Shown: one piece after another, positions 46,816 to 59,800 of the stretch
Layout: the number at the start of each line of letters is the position of its first letter
Position numbering within the stretch: position 1 is the stretch's first letter
Assembly: GCA_003952965.2 (NCBI GenBank)
Contig: CM025850.1
Span: 23,058,997 to 23,122,996, forward strand
Reading direction: 5' to 3'
Length of the DNA stretch: 64,000 nucleotides
Origin: Morella rubra
Taxonomy: Eukaryota > Streptophyta > Magnoliopsida > Fagales > Myricaceae
Translations under genes and position numbers: made by a program
Notes under the pieces: model-generated
Told to the model about the DNA's origin: nothing
What the model saw: the letters and a program-made list of their open reading frames with translations, nothing else
The model's database searches: none

Positions 46816-47519
46816 TTGTGTGTGCAGCAGCTGAGGCTCTACCTCTCAGACTCTCACTAAGCCAATTTCAAACCAATTTATAATTTCCTTTCGTTATTTT
46901 TTCATGTTTGTTTCGTTTGTACCCATTATTTGCTTTCATTGATTTTTTGTTTTGTTTATTAGTGCAGGTGCTATGTGGTCTGTGGAGCAGTGCCGTGTGG
47001 TTTGTGCTTGTGGGACATTTTTTTTTGCGTTGAGGTATTCTATGATTTATAATTATGAATTTATTGCATTATTCAGTCTTTTATATTTCAATTGATTGAC
47101 ATTGGAAATTTGTGATATGGTTAATGTTTAGGTTAATTGGTTGTGAACTTGAGATTGGAGGATGGGCTTGAATTTGTTTGGATTTGGAATGTTGTGAAAC
47201 TGTTTGGAGATTGGAGGATGGAATTGAATTTGTTTGGATTTGGAGTTTTGTGAAACTGTTTATTGTTTTGTGATCTGTTTAATGTTTGTTTTGGTTATTG
47301 GTTAATTGGTTGTGAATTGGAGATTGGAGGATGAGAGGTTGATAATTAAAGATTGGAGAATGAGATTGAATGTGTTTGGATTTGGAATGTTGCGAAACTC
47401 GTTTAATGTTTGGTTTATTTCTTTTATTTTTCAAAATTTTTTGTTTTTCAAATTGAAAGTTTCAATCCCTTTAAACTTTAAAGCTCATCAATATTTTTTC
47501 AAAATTTTTTATTTTTCTC

Positions 47520-49345
47520 AGACGGATCAATTTTCTTGTTCTTCTACACCAAGTTTGAGTCTGACTCCTTCGGTTGACTCACCTCCACCACGCCCCTCCA
47601 TAGGAGCCAATGCTTTCCCTCCTGCTGTTGGTAAGGAGCCGGCTCCTCAAGTTGGGGGGGGTGTATTGATGAGTCAGCACCACCTCTCCCAAAGAGGAGG
47701 AAATTTTCTCAATTGTCTCCCATGTGAGATCATTTTCCAAGGGAAAAAGTGATCACTATTAATCTGGAGAAGCCAATGACACATTGTAATATTGTTACCA
47801 TGTTGTCGGGGTTCACCACAAGAATCAATGCACCTCAAGTTTGAGGTCTCACTTGAAGGGCAGCTTAGCGTATCAATGGAAGCAAAGTAAGTTAGACTTT
47901 TCTCAAAAGAAATTCACTCATGATGCAAATTCCAAATTGTCGAAGAGGGGATGTAGTGGGGGAGATGAAGATAGATGAATACGATGCACATTTTATTGAT
48001 TCGAATTGGGTGTTGCACAAAAGGGTCTTTTCATTTCCTAGAGTCATTGATCACAAAGGAGTCACAATTGGGAAGGAGTTGGAGGATTGCATGTATAATT
48101 GGGAGATTGATAAGATTCTTACGATCACAGTTGATAATGCATCCTCTAATGATGTTGTAATCGACTAAGTAAAAAAGAGACAAGTAGCACTTGCGGGTGG
48201 TAGGATAGGGGGAGTTGTTTATGGGTATGAGTTTATACACATGAGGTGTTGTGCACATATCTTAAATTTGATTCTGCAAGACGGTTTGAAAGAATTAGAT
48301 GACTAGATGGATAGGTGAGAAATTGTGTGAAATATGTTAAGTCATCCCCCCTCCTCCCCAAAGGTTGGATTATTTTAGGATATGTGTGAATAAGAGGAAG
48401 CTTCCTACAGAGGGATTCTTGCAACTTGATGTACCCACAAGGTGGAATTCGACAGATATTATGTTGGATGCTGCAGAGAAGTATGAAGATATTAGTAGTG
48501 ATATGTTGGAGTTGGATGAGAGATCACAATTTTTGGATTTCTTAACTGATGATGGACATGGGAAGAAGGGGTTTAGGTCTCCAACTAGTTATGATTGGAC
48601 GCATGTGAGGCATTTTATTAGCTTTTTAAGGTTGTTTTATGAAGACACACTAAAAATATCTACTTGTGAATAGGCTATTGTTTGTGGCAATGGCATTCGA
48701 TCCCCAATATAAGTTGATTTAGTTGTGTTTTTGGTTCACTAAGACCTTGGGTAAGAAGGAAGGTCAAGAGATGACTAATTTGGTTAGAAGTACATTGGAT
48801 CAATTGTTTTCAAAGTATAATGGAGTTTTTGGATCTGAGAATGCTTCAAGTCTGAGGTGTGTTGGCTTTATCGGAGCCAGCAATAACCCTTTGACTCGTG
48901 TTTGTCCCTTAAAGGACAGAAAAGTGCTTGACAGCCCAATCTGTTGGCACTCACGTAGTGCAGCCCCCTTGCCCACCTGTCGCTTAGTACGGGGCTCTGT
49001 GCTACCAAGCATATAAAGAAATAAGGTTGGTCTTGGCTAATAGCTTAAGCTTTCGGCTCAATGTTAGCACTTTATTTGAACTACAAGGTGGATAGGTAAC
49101 TGATGGAGGAGGTTGAGCCTAAGACTGAGGGTTTTGATATTCTGGTTTGGTGGAAAATGAATTCTGTAAAGTTCCCTAAACTTTCTCAGGTTGCCCGAGA
49201 TGTATTTTTCATCCCAATTACAACCGTTCCATCTGAGTCGGTCTTCAGTACATGAGGACGTGTATTAGATGCTTTTTGAAACTCTTTAGCTTTGAAAACA
49301 GTTGAGGGTCTCATATGCGCTCAGAATTGGTTGTAATCTATGGAT
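47520..49345 (+). pseudogene. hAT transposase, ricesleeper/zf-BED type, broken
   Basis: A proline- and serine-rich lead (SPPPRPSIGANAF, near 47578) is followed by PPLPKRRKFSQLS and a damaged BED-finger area to about 47880. The catalytic-core region then reads VIDHKGVTIGKELEDCMYNW, LTITVDNASSND and MRCCAHILNLIL near 48240-48280. The segment LDVPTRWNSTDIMLDAA at about 48420-48475 is the conserved WNST block. The C-terminal dimerisation domain is FDILVWWKMNSVKFPKLSQV, then SESVFST, RVLDAF and LICAQNWL at 49130-49335. Several stops and frame breaks occur, and an extra 200 bases sits near 48855-49070. It therefore cannot encode active transposase. Confidence 0.85.
48855..49070. other. Unexplained 200-bp insertion inside the hAT transposase region
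   Basis: Transposase-like sequence stops near 48852 and resumes near 49085. Between lies TGTTGGCTTTATCGGAGCCA.. with higher GC than its surroundings. It is too short and unfamiliar to name; a SINE, TRIM or gene scrap are all possible. Confidence 0.45.
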
Positions 49346-50000
49346 GTTGATGAACGAAGATTGGTGATGGAACGGAATATTTGGAAAGTTATAATATGGA
49401 TAAAGGTAATGATTTCATTTTTATTTTAATTTATACATTTTTTTTTTGCAAATGTACTTTTTTTCTAAATACTCTTTGCTTGCAGACATGACTATTAACT
49501 CTAGTCAAATGATGTCTATTATCTCGGTCTCCAAGGTGGATAGAGTGACGCTTGACGAGGATGATTAGAAGAAGTGACTCAAGTGAGAACGAGATCCAGG
49601 GAGGTATTGTTTGAAACAGGAGGTCCATAAGTTACGTAATTAGGTATTATTATATAGTATTTTTCTTTTAAGGAAAATGCTCGTAATATTAGATTAATAG
49701 TTGTTAAATGTTATCTTGTAAGACTTAGATCATAGGATTAATGGGTAATTAGTAATTTGGATTTTAGGGGTGTGTTGTATTTTTTTTCTTTATTCATGAT
49801 GAACAGCTAATAGGTAATTAGTTGTTGGATTTTGTACTCTTATTTCTATTTTTTAATTTCATAATATGATGATGTTTTGGAAAATGGAAAGTAGTTAATT
49901 AAACAGTTAGGTTCAAGACTTCAAGTTAGGTGTTATTCATTAGTTAAATTAGTTTATGCTTTAGAGTTTTAGTGACCAATCTTTCGTAGTTGGTCATTAA
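49346..50000. other. hAT 3' region
   Basis: Some coding-like sequence persists to about 49630. The remainder is AT-rich non-coding 3' sequence of the hAT element up to the LTR target duplication. Confidence 0.5.
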
Positions 50001-51228
50001 TGTAAATCCAAGGATTAAGGCAACCTAAGAGGGAGGGTAAATTGGGTTTCCAAACTTTTTCGCTTTTAACCCCTAAAGTCGTTTTGCAAAGTAAAGACTA
50101 ATTTAGCACAAGTATATTGATGCAATAATAGAATAAGTGCTAAATGTAAAGAGTAAGGATAGAGAAGCAAACACGTGATTTTTAGGTGGTTCGGCAAACC
50201 CGCCTACATCCACCCCTCAAGCTCTTTACCGAGCCTTGAGGTTTTCCCACTATCTTCTAAATAGTGTACACTCTAGCTTCGGGTGCTAGAGAACCTTACA
50301 AGTGCTTTCCCGGGCTCAACACTCAAACCCCAACCAAGCTTGAGATATACCCTCTCTAAGCTTCTTCTTTAGTGAACAACCTCACTAAAGGAATAACCTC
50401 TTTTGGATATAAAGATTAAAGAATAAACTCTCTCAAAGAGTAGATATGAAATTGGAAGGCTCTATCTCTTGATTCACACAAAGACAAGGATATGAAAGTG
50501 TGTTTTGTGTGAATGATATGAGAAATATAGAATATGAAGGTTTGGATATTTCTCAAGTGATCTAAATGATATGTGGTCGTTGTGTATTTATTTTGGACGT
50601 TATGAAGGTGTATTTATAGGCCACATATGAAAACTAGCCGTTTATAGCCATTGGTCTGTTATTCGCTACATGAACCAGTCGACCGCTTCAAGTTACCGTT
50701 ACTCAACGGTCATAATGTCAGAAGCTCAACGGATCTATTTCAAAATCAACGGTCAACCGCTATACCAAGCGATCGAAGACCGGTCGACCACTTCACCAAC
50801 CAGTCGACCTCCTCAACTTAAGCACATGATCCAGTTCAATTAAAACCACGTTTTTGACCTATTTGAAACACCCAATTTTAAAGACTTACTTCCCATAAGT
50901 ATAAGAAAGGTTTGGGAGTTTGATTGAGGTGTTTTAAAACCTTTTAAAAACATTTTAATCTTTCAAACAAAAGGTAAAACGGTTTATGCACGTTTTGAAA
51001 GATATGCAAGTGTGATTCATAATCCTTGTCAAAAGTGACACTAAGAGTTACAAGGTTATACCTATGGTCTTGAAACTTCACTTTTGAGCTCTTTGCATCT
51101 TCTTGATCTTCTTTCTTCAAGTCTTTGGCTCTTTCATCAAAACGTCTTTGTCTTTGAAGATGTCCGTTTTATAAACTTGATCCATTTATTGAAATCATTA
51201 AAATCTCGATTGTGCACAAAAGCCAACA
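50001..51228 (-). repeat. Solo LTR copy 4, SIRE-like copia family, nested in hAT
   Basis: On the plus strand it runs from TGTAAATCCAAGGATTAAGG to AAAAGCCAACA, with target duplication ATTAA at 49996-50000 and 51229-51233. It is 1228 bp, in the same orientation as copies 1 and 3, and slightly shorter than copy 3 through small internal losses. It is nested within the hAT element, so it is younger than that element. Confidence 0.9.
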
Positions 51229-52009
51229 ATTAAATATTCTGGGCATGCATAAAAAGGCAATAAAAAGCTAACACTACCATAATCAAGTATTTATGATAGT
51301 GATATTTTGAGGTTTTTACCAATATGGCCAACATTTTCTTCCATTCAATTCAACTATCCAAGAATCTATTCCATTTTTTTTTTCCTTTGTGACTTGTTTA
51401 ATATTATTGTCAATTGTCATTCACTCATTCTTTGTTTTTGATTTCGGATTGTAAATTTGTATTATCTGTAATTTTGATTCGTTTTTCTACATTAATGATT
51501 TATTATAAAATTAGCTCAAAATGACGATTACGAAATTCGAATTCAAGCAAAATAAAGGAATTATGGATCCAACATCCAAATTATAAAATAGTAAATATGA
51601 TCAAATTGCAAAGCCCAAAAATTGATGTTATGGACTTTAATCTAGGCGTAATTGAAAAAAAATTCAAAAAAGACTATAATTTGGGCCCAAACTGTCTGGA
51701 TTGTTCTTCCCAGATTGCCGGAATTCCGAGAAGTGTCAGATCAGAACCGAATGCCAAATTGGTCATTCAGTTCTTATTGGTACCGGAGCCAGAAATTTCA
51801 AATTCCAGTGAAATTCTGGCTCTTGTAATACCGCTACCCACCCCTATCTAGTACACTCATATAGGCATTTTGATTTTTAAACTTCAAATCTTTACATACA
51901 AGGGTCCATAATACCTAAGACATAAATCTACTTCATTGACCTTCAGTACAGTGGCAAAGCCAGGGGGCCATGGCTCCCCTCAAAATTTTGAAAACCCCCT
52001 GTACCTTTA

Positions 52010-52204
52010 GGGTATGTTTGTTTGTAAAATTTTGGGGAGGTTAAAATTTTAGGGTATTGGATTTGGTGAAAAAGTGAAGAGAAAAATGATTTTTAATATT
52101 TATTATAGTGAAAAGTAATGATTTGATGGGAAGAGAGATTATATTGTAATTTTTATTGTGTTAAAATTCTAGGGAGTATAAAATTTTTGTTTGCAAACAG
52201 ACCC
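52010..52204. mobile_element. PIF/Harbinger-like MITE (195 bp)
   Basis: GGGTATGTTTGTTTG at the left is inverted at the right as GCAAACAGACCC. TTA flanks both sides (52007-52009 and 52205-52207), the 3-bp target preference of this superfamily. Internal wording AGTAATGATTTGAT is shared, inverted, with the MITE at 60784-60981. Confidence 0.65.
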
Positions 52205-52691
52205 TTAGTGTTCTTTCCACGGTTTTGACAAAAATTAAGATTTGGCCCAAAATTTTAAGATCCTTCTTTTGTGCCTATATATATAGTTTTTGGAAAAATC
52301 AATATTTAGGTCCCCTAAATATTTGAATTAACATGTTTATTAAATTTCAAGATTTAGTTTGAATCTTGACAATTTTTTTTTTATTTGAAGGTTTTTTTCT
52401 TGACAATTTTTCTTGAGCTCTTCAAACATTCATTTATTTTCATCCAAGTTATTTCTATTTTGTCTACAAATGTAACTTAAAAAAAAACATTGAATGTTAT
52501 AAATTTTAAGTTTTAATGAGAAAACTATTATTTATAATTCATGATCTTTGTTAATAACTACCATGTAAAGTAACTTATTAATAACATTATTGTCTTAAAT
52601 TAAAAATATAACCTAATGATAAATGTTTTATACTATATATTTCTATTAAATTAAATAAAAATTTAAAAATATATTATTATTGTACAAAATC

Positions 52692-52717
52692 GCCCCCCCC
52701 CCCCCCCCCCTCCCCCC
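52692..52717. repeat. C homopolymer tract
   Basis: About 26 bases are all C apart from one T. It lies at the inner right edge of the hAT-like element and is a likely site of assembly error. Confidence 0.9.
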
Positions 52718-52744
52718 AAATATCAATTTTTGGCTCCTCTACTG

Positions 52745-53400
52745 CTTCAATTGCTAAGATTCGTTTGAAAAATAATAGACTTTAATCATAAAAAAAACTT
52801 TGATTTTACCTTCTTTCTTCAATCAAACCACATGCACACCATACACCTCAAATAAAAAGCATCATATCTACCAAAACTATCCAACCCATGACCTCAGCAT
52901 ATTCATCATATATTCACCCCAAGACCTCATACTAAGTATATTTAAAAACAATAATTACAAGTGGCGACTTAGTTCTAACCTAGGCAATAATTCCAACTTT
53001 CTAAATGCTGATCGGGAGGGGTAATGCATAGTTAGAGGGCTCAAAGTGACTTTTTTCCTTATATTTTTATTGTTGTACAATGTATTGAATGTACTAAAGT
53101 GATTTGAGTGATTGTTGGGGCTTCCTATTTTACCTTGGTCAATATCAATACACATAGGAAAGCTCCCGAGATGTGGATGAGGTGGTTATGGGTAGCATTG
53201 ATCAATTGGTCAACCTTTGTTCAACTTCCCATGACAACGAAACTCGCAACTTAAATGATGCGTGTGGTGAAAGGTCGTTGCATGTTTCCAGTGTTTGCCG
53301 TCGTGTTAAGTCCTCCTGTGCAACTAAGTTGGGTTAGGTTAGTCCAAACCTGATGCATAAGGGTGCACAGATTGTTTCTTCTTACTAAAAAGATACATAA
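52745..53400. other. Spacer with a coding-like stretch
   Basis: No gene is named. A plus-strand frame from about 53159 to 53338 reads SSRDVDEVVMGSIDQLVNLC and on to SVCRRVKSSCATKLG before a stop. It has normal codon-like composition but no recognised family. A fragment of the foldback MITE arm lies near 53034. Confidence 0.35.
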
Positions 53401-53685
53401 GGGAAAAGCAAAAAAAGGAATGATACATTTTACACCTTCTAACTACCACGCAATTTGTGATTTACACCCAAACTATCAAGCTTGACATACTGCACCCCAC
53501 ACTATTAATATGTTTACATTTTCTAAAATTGATTAAAAACGCGATATGTGACATAATCTCAATAGTTGAGTTCTGGTGCCAAGTGTAAACTAATTAGTAG
53601 CTTGAGGTACAATATGTCAAGTTTGCTAGTTTGAGGTGCTAATTATAAAACAGGTGATAGTTAGTGGGAGCAAAATATATTTTCC
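53401..53685. mobile_element. Foldback MITE (285 bp)
   Basis: The left arm, from GGGAAAA then ATTTTACACC, and the right arm, inverted, are imperfect inverted repeats over most of their length. Matching inner words include CTTGACATA on the left and TATGTCAAG on the right. No coding and no clear target duplication. Confidence 0.65.
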
Positions 53686-53824
53686 CTATGCTTAATATTT
53701 GTCTTGTTTAAAAAGAAGAAGATAAATATAAAGTTTGTTCCTGTGGTTTGCCCGAAAATCAAATAAGTCCTTAAATTTTAAAACTCATCAAATTAGTCAT
53801 TGAGGTTTAAAAGCTATCTAAACT

Positions 53825-56800
53825 TTTTTTTATACAATATAAAATTTATTAATAAAAAGATGTGTAACAGTACAAAGGACTATATGAGACACATAAACTA
53901 TACAAGCTAAGAAACTAAGAAAATCTGGATAATCCGAAAAAGGAAAACCCAACACCACATTTGCTCATAAATAAAGAGACTGCAGCAACTTGCCCTTCAA
54001 ACACTCCAATGACAAAGCCAAATCTTCAAAGCATCTGCCAATGGTCTCTGTCCATAAACACCACCAAATGCAAGAATGGATCATCTTCCAAACTGCCAAT
54101 GCTAGTGGGTCATCAAACTTTCTCTTCCAACACATCAACCATCCTCCCTCTTAGTATAACCCAAGAAAAATTTAGAATACAAAACACATACAACCACAAT
54201 CCTCTAGCAATCAAGCAGTGAAGTAGAACATGATCATGATCCACTGATTCCCCATCACACCTACAAAGATAGCACAAATCTATCAAGCATAAACCCCTCC
54301 TCCTTAAATTGTCGATAGTCAAAACTTTCTCATGAGCAGCCTCCCACACAAAGAAAGAGACTCTTGAGGGAACAAGGTCCTCCAAATCTGACACCAAGGA
54401 AACAACTTAGCAGAACCACACGCATGGAGCACATACATCAACTTCATCGAGAAAACACCATTCTTGGATCCCAACCAAAACATCTTATCGTCATCCCTTC
54501 TCCTTAAAACCTTAGAATAGAGTAAAGAGAAGAAGGTCGAAAATTCATCCACCTCCCAATCATTAGCAGTTAAGGCAAATTGAAAACACCAAAACTGGAA
54601 CCTCCCTCCAAACAATCCGCCACCATAGCATCTTTGCACTGAGCTAAGGAAAAGTATTAAAAGAAATGCAAACCTCAATGGTTTCTTTCCACACCAACGA
54701 TCATGCCAAAAACGTACTTTAAGACCATAACCCACCACAAATTGAATGTTCTTGCTAAAACAAATCCATCAATTACTGATGTGCTTCCATAGATTCACAC
54801 CATAAGAGCCATGGAACTCAACGGTTCTCTAGCCACCCACTACATTGACGTACTTCTCTATAATGACAATCCTCCAAAGGTTGTCCCTTTCTAAGGCAAA
54901 ACACCACAACCATTTTCCTAATAAAAGTTTTATTGAACAAGGGAAGTCGCCTTGAACCCAACCAACCAGATCTAATAGGAGAACAAACCTTAGCCCAATT
55001 AAAAAGGTGAAACTTATGCTCATCCCTACCACTGCCCAGAAAATCTCTTTGTAACTTTTCCAATCTATTTGCCACGCAATAGGGATTGGAAAAAGAGAAA
55101 AATAAGTTAGGGAGACTAGAGAGAGTGGATTCAATCAAATTAATCATTTTCCCCTTCGAAAGGTAAATACGCTTTTAGCCCACCAATCTTCTTTCAACTT
55201 TCTCAATAATATCATCCTAAATGTGAATACTATTAAATCTTGTACCTAGAGGAAGCCCATGGTAAGTCATTGGTAGAGAAGAAACTCTACGTCCCATAAT
55301 GTCTGCCAACTCCTGAACATTACCAACACTACCAATAGGAATAGCCTCAGATTTAAAGAGATTAATTCTTAACCCCAAGACAGCCTCAAAACATAAGAGT
55401 AAGCACTAAAGATTATGAAATTGGCTCTCAACCGACTCGCACAAAATAAGAGTGTCATTAGAAACAACAAATGCAAAATACACACACCCACCTCCTCCAA
55501 CATCAAACCCCTTAATTAAACCTTTGGAACTAGGCGATTTAAAGACTTAATATGAAACACCCGAACTAGAGGGGGTAATAGGTTCTTTTAAATTCTTTTT
55601 CTTCTTTGAATTACTGCACACTTCATAGGAATATCAGAAGTTCAAGAACCCAAAAATTTTATCAAGATTTTATATGTGGATAACAATGAAACTATTAAGC
55701 AATAAATATTTTTTTAGGCTTTAATATTCAAGAAGATATTTTAACTAAAGACAATATTGGACAGATTTATATTCAATCTAATTAACCCATTCAACATGAA
55801 AATCAATTCCATCACACACACATAACACACAGAATGATTACGAAGAGAAACCTCTTGAAGACAAACTTCAAAAAGAAAAATTCTATGGGCCTTGTGGCCG
55901 GGAAAGATTTTCACTAGTATGAGAACTCGAAGTTGCACGGTGATCCGTTAGATGTACACACAATCCCCTTGCTACACTAACCATCAAAATTTTATCCAAA
56001 TCTTGAATCTGGATCCTTGCACTCTTGTAGGGACTGAGACTGGTCTCCTTCATTCAAACACGCTAGAACTTCACCACTGATCTTGTAGCCCAGTGAACCT
56101 TCACTAGCACTGCTACCAGACCAAGCCACACAAACCATCTCAGGAACCAGAACTCTGGTAAACCTAAGACCTAAGTGGGTAAACTTTGTGTGATCAAAAT
56201 CTTGATGGAAACTAAAGGATAGGTACACATCTTTCTGGTACACTTTAGTTCTTACAGAGTAAACTAAGAAATAATAACAGAGAGTCTTGGAGAAGATGAC
56301 AATGGAGGCTTATTCTCTGAAATATACAAAGGAACTTTTTTGTTCTAAATGACAAAATGGGAGGAAAGGATTTTTATATCCTAGGCTTCTAAGGTGGGAA
56401 TCACGAAGGCAGTTAATTTTGAGTTGTTCCTAAAATAGTTAGAAATGTTCAAGATAGCTTATGTAATTCTTGGTAAACCTCAAGCAAACTCCGCACAAAC
56501 TTTGTTAACCTCAAAATTAGTGCTCCAACTTCGCACTGTCAAACTGTAGGAAGACTTCAATCAAACTATAGATGCCCTAGACACACTCATACGCTGTTAA
56601 GAAGCTCGAACCATACAGTGTTTTAACGTACTTGAATCTCTAGGAATAAACAAGACACAATTACAACATAAAGTTATATGCCAACTAAATACATTTACCT
56701 CATCATCTTGCTTACGGCGTCCATAACAATAACAAACAGAAGAGGTGAAAGAGAATCACCATGGCGCAAACCACAAAAGCCACCAAAGAACCCTTCAGAG

Positions 56801-59800
56801 GAGCCATTCATAATCACCAAATATTTAACAGTAGAAATGGAACTTGCATAACATTCCCAGCACATTAGATCTCATCCTAGAGTTAATACATTCACCAGCA
56901 ATCAGTACAGAATCTAAAATCTGTCTACCTCCCACAAAATCATTCTAGTACGGCGAAATAATCTTTTTTAACACCTACTTCAATTTATTGGCCAATACCT
57001 TTGCAAGAATCTTGTAATGCCCACACACGAGGCTGATAGAACGGAAATCATTCAACTCAGCCATTCTTGGTTTCTTAAGAATAAGAACAATGAAAGTAGC
57101 ATTAAAACTTTTAACAAATTCCCCTTGCTAAGCAAACTCATTGAACATAGACAAAACATCTCCCTTGACCACCTCCCAACAAGATTAAGACTCTGTACCA
57201 CATCAGTCACCCCCTCCTCATCCTCATCAAAGGCCTTTCTAACCAATCTGCATCATCCCCAGAAATAGAATCAAACGTTAGATCATCCACAAAGGATCTC
57301 CAAGAGAAAGGTTCCTTACAAAGATCTATAGAAGGTAACAATCTCCTCGGAAATAACCGTAGGGTCCTCTACAATTTTCCTCTCCACCTCCAAACTAAAA
57401 TAGAATTAAACCTCCTATTAGAGTTGGCACACGATGGAAAAACTTAGTACATCTATTTTAGTCTTTAAGCCAAAGAGCTCTAGACTTTTGCCTCTAATTT
57501 ATCTTCCCCATCTCAATCAAAAGATTTAGCACCCTAGTCATGATCAATTTTCACTCTTTCCCCTCCTCATCAAGGATCCCTCCCTCATCCAACCCATCCA
57601 GCAAAGACAATTCAAACAACAAAGAAGATTTTCTCAAATTTTAGATCCTCAAAAACCTCCCGATTCCACAGTTTGATATCCTTTTTCAAAACCTTCAGTT
57701 TTGAATCAAGTACAAAACTGGGAGACCCTACAAAAAATATAAGACCTCCACTCCCTCACTCTATCTACAAACTCTTCTTCTTTAAGACATATTCTTGAAC
57801 CGAAAAGGCTTATTCCCACCCCTAAATCTGCCACTCTCCAAAAAAGTAAGGAAAAGATTTGAGAACAAACGCGGCAGCCTTTCCTGAGAAATCTCAGGGA
57901 ACAAGGATTCCCGACAATAGCTAATAAGGAAGCGATGGATCCTAGACTAAGACTGAGAGAACCTATTGTTAGACCAAGTGAATAGACCCCCCGAAAACGG
58001 AATATCCAACAAATAGTTTTCGACAATAAAATTTGAGAACCCACCATAGCACTCTCATTCCCACCTGAAGTCTGAAAGTTCACTTGGGAACATGAGTAAC
58101 ATCAAAGTCACCTCCGATGCACCAAGGTAAGTTCCAAGCAAAAACACCCGCTAGCTCCTTACACAAAAATCTCCTAACCATCATCATTAGGACCATGGAA
58201 CCCAAAAAAAAAAAAACTAAACCTCATCCTCCTGCATTCTTAAGATCACTGAAACAGAAAAATAGCCTACGCACGAATCCACCAACTCCAGAACTCTAGA
58301 GATCTCATAAGATTAAAATACCATCACGAAACACCATCCAACGCCAAACTACACCAACTCACATGCCCCTCAACAAACTCCTAACCAAAGCCACCTTAGT
58401 CTCCTAAACACACACCAAATCCAGCTTCATCACTGCAACAAATTTCCACTCCATTAAATTTCAACCTATCATTAAGCCCTCTAACATTCCAACTTAAAAT
58501 TCTTGAGTTCATTTAATTTTCAAAAAATCCCTCTCATCCCTTCTGTACTTTCTTGATATAGATGCTTTCCCATCATATATTATACAGGGGACCCTTCAAA
58601 CCCTTCAAATTCTCTTAAAAGACTTGCCTCTTGACTTCACTTGACGTCTTGCACAATTCTGCCCCTTATCCTTCTCCAAGGTTGCAAAAAGAGCCATTAA
58701 CTCTTTTTCATAATCCTCACAAGAGACTAGACCCATGTGCAAAGGAAGATACCATGCCTAACAGCCCAATTAGATGGTCCTGCCCATTACACATCCAATT
58801 ATCCCTTGGTCGCATAAAAGTCGAACAAATCCCCTTGACAAGCAAATTTTCCCCATATTCACCATCTTGGAATCACCATTCTCTACACACACAATTTTCC
58901 TTCCCTTCACACCAATCGATCCAACCCCACACTAACCCACGTACTAAGCGACCACATCAAGACTCAATGACACTAATCTTGAGTCCTCAGACTCATCCAA
59001 GCACTTTTTTTTAGAGTCACAGAGTCGGGCAAAGCCAAACATAGCTCCCCATTAGAACCTGACTCCTCTTGATCATTGAAAACCTATGAAGGGCCTGTGA
59101 AGCAACACACTCCTCGATAACCACACAAAAATCGCTCCCTCAGCATCACCCGAGGAGACCCACACCCTCCAAAAGCTTTTTTGGCCCATAAGTTGCCCCA
59201 TCTTGGAAGATGGAAGCTTGCCAGCATCTTGTCAGACGAAAGAAGCTCTAGCCACAAGATACCCACCCCTAACTGTCCACCAGCTTCCAAGGCAGGAACC
59301 ACCCGGGCTATCCCTCACGAAAAAGATTCTGAGAAATTGAAGCTCTAGGCATACGAACAATCACGAGGACACAAGTTTACGCGCCTCGCCACCCTGCCCT
59401 CAACTGTCCATCAGACCTAACTGATGAGCAAATGACCACACCTCAAGCAAATCAGGGGCCTGGAAATGGGAGGCCAGCATTAAATTTCCTGCATCAGCCT
59501 CAGGAACCATCACCATCAGGCTGCGACGCGAAAAAGATTTGCTCGCTAGAAACTTTGGCGAAATTGACATTGCCGTAGAGCACCGCATTTTGCCAAAGCA
59601 TTCTACAAAAGGCCCACCGTTACACCTGTCCATTAAGGTCCTTGGGCCTCATAACCACTCAGACGCGTCTCACTATGCTTAAGATTGATCGACAAGATAA
59701 AATTATTGTGTCTCAGCCAAGAAATAATGGATTAGGCTTGCCATCTTCGACGCACCTTCTTTATTCCATGGCTCCTGAGCAGCTCCGAGCAAGTTTATCA

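Larger units (their letters stand above)
46206..51847 (+). mobile_element. hAT transposon (about 5.6 kb with a nested LTR)
   Basis: The left end TAGGCTATGCAAAATTAC is a degraded form of the usual TAGGGGTGGGCAAAATTACC. The right end, read inward, is ATAGGGGTGGGTAGCGGTA. CTAGCACA (46198-46205) and CTAGTACA (51848-51855) look like an 8-bp target duplication with one change. A pyrimidine-rich leader with a CT microsatellite (46.46-46.86 kb) precedes the transposase region, and a solo LTR (50001-51228) is nested near the right end. Without that LTR it would be about 4.4 kb. Confidence 0.75.
51949..52744. mobile_element. Non-autonomous hAT element with a nested MITE
   Basis: The left end is CAGTGGCAAAGCC and the right end read inward is CAGTAGAGGAGCC, an imperfect terminal inverted repeat resembling that of the element at 488-1430. 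The flanks CTTCAGTA and CTTCAATT share five of eight bases, so a decayed duplication is plausible. A G-run near the left end faces a C-run (about 52692-52717) near the right end. It contains the MITE at 52010-52204. Confidence 0.55.
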
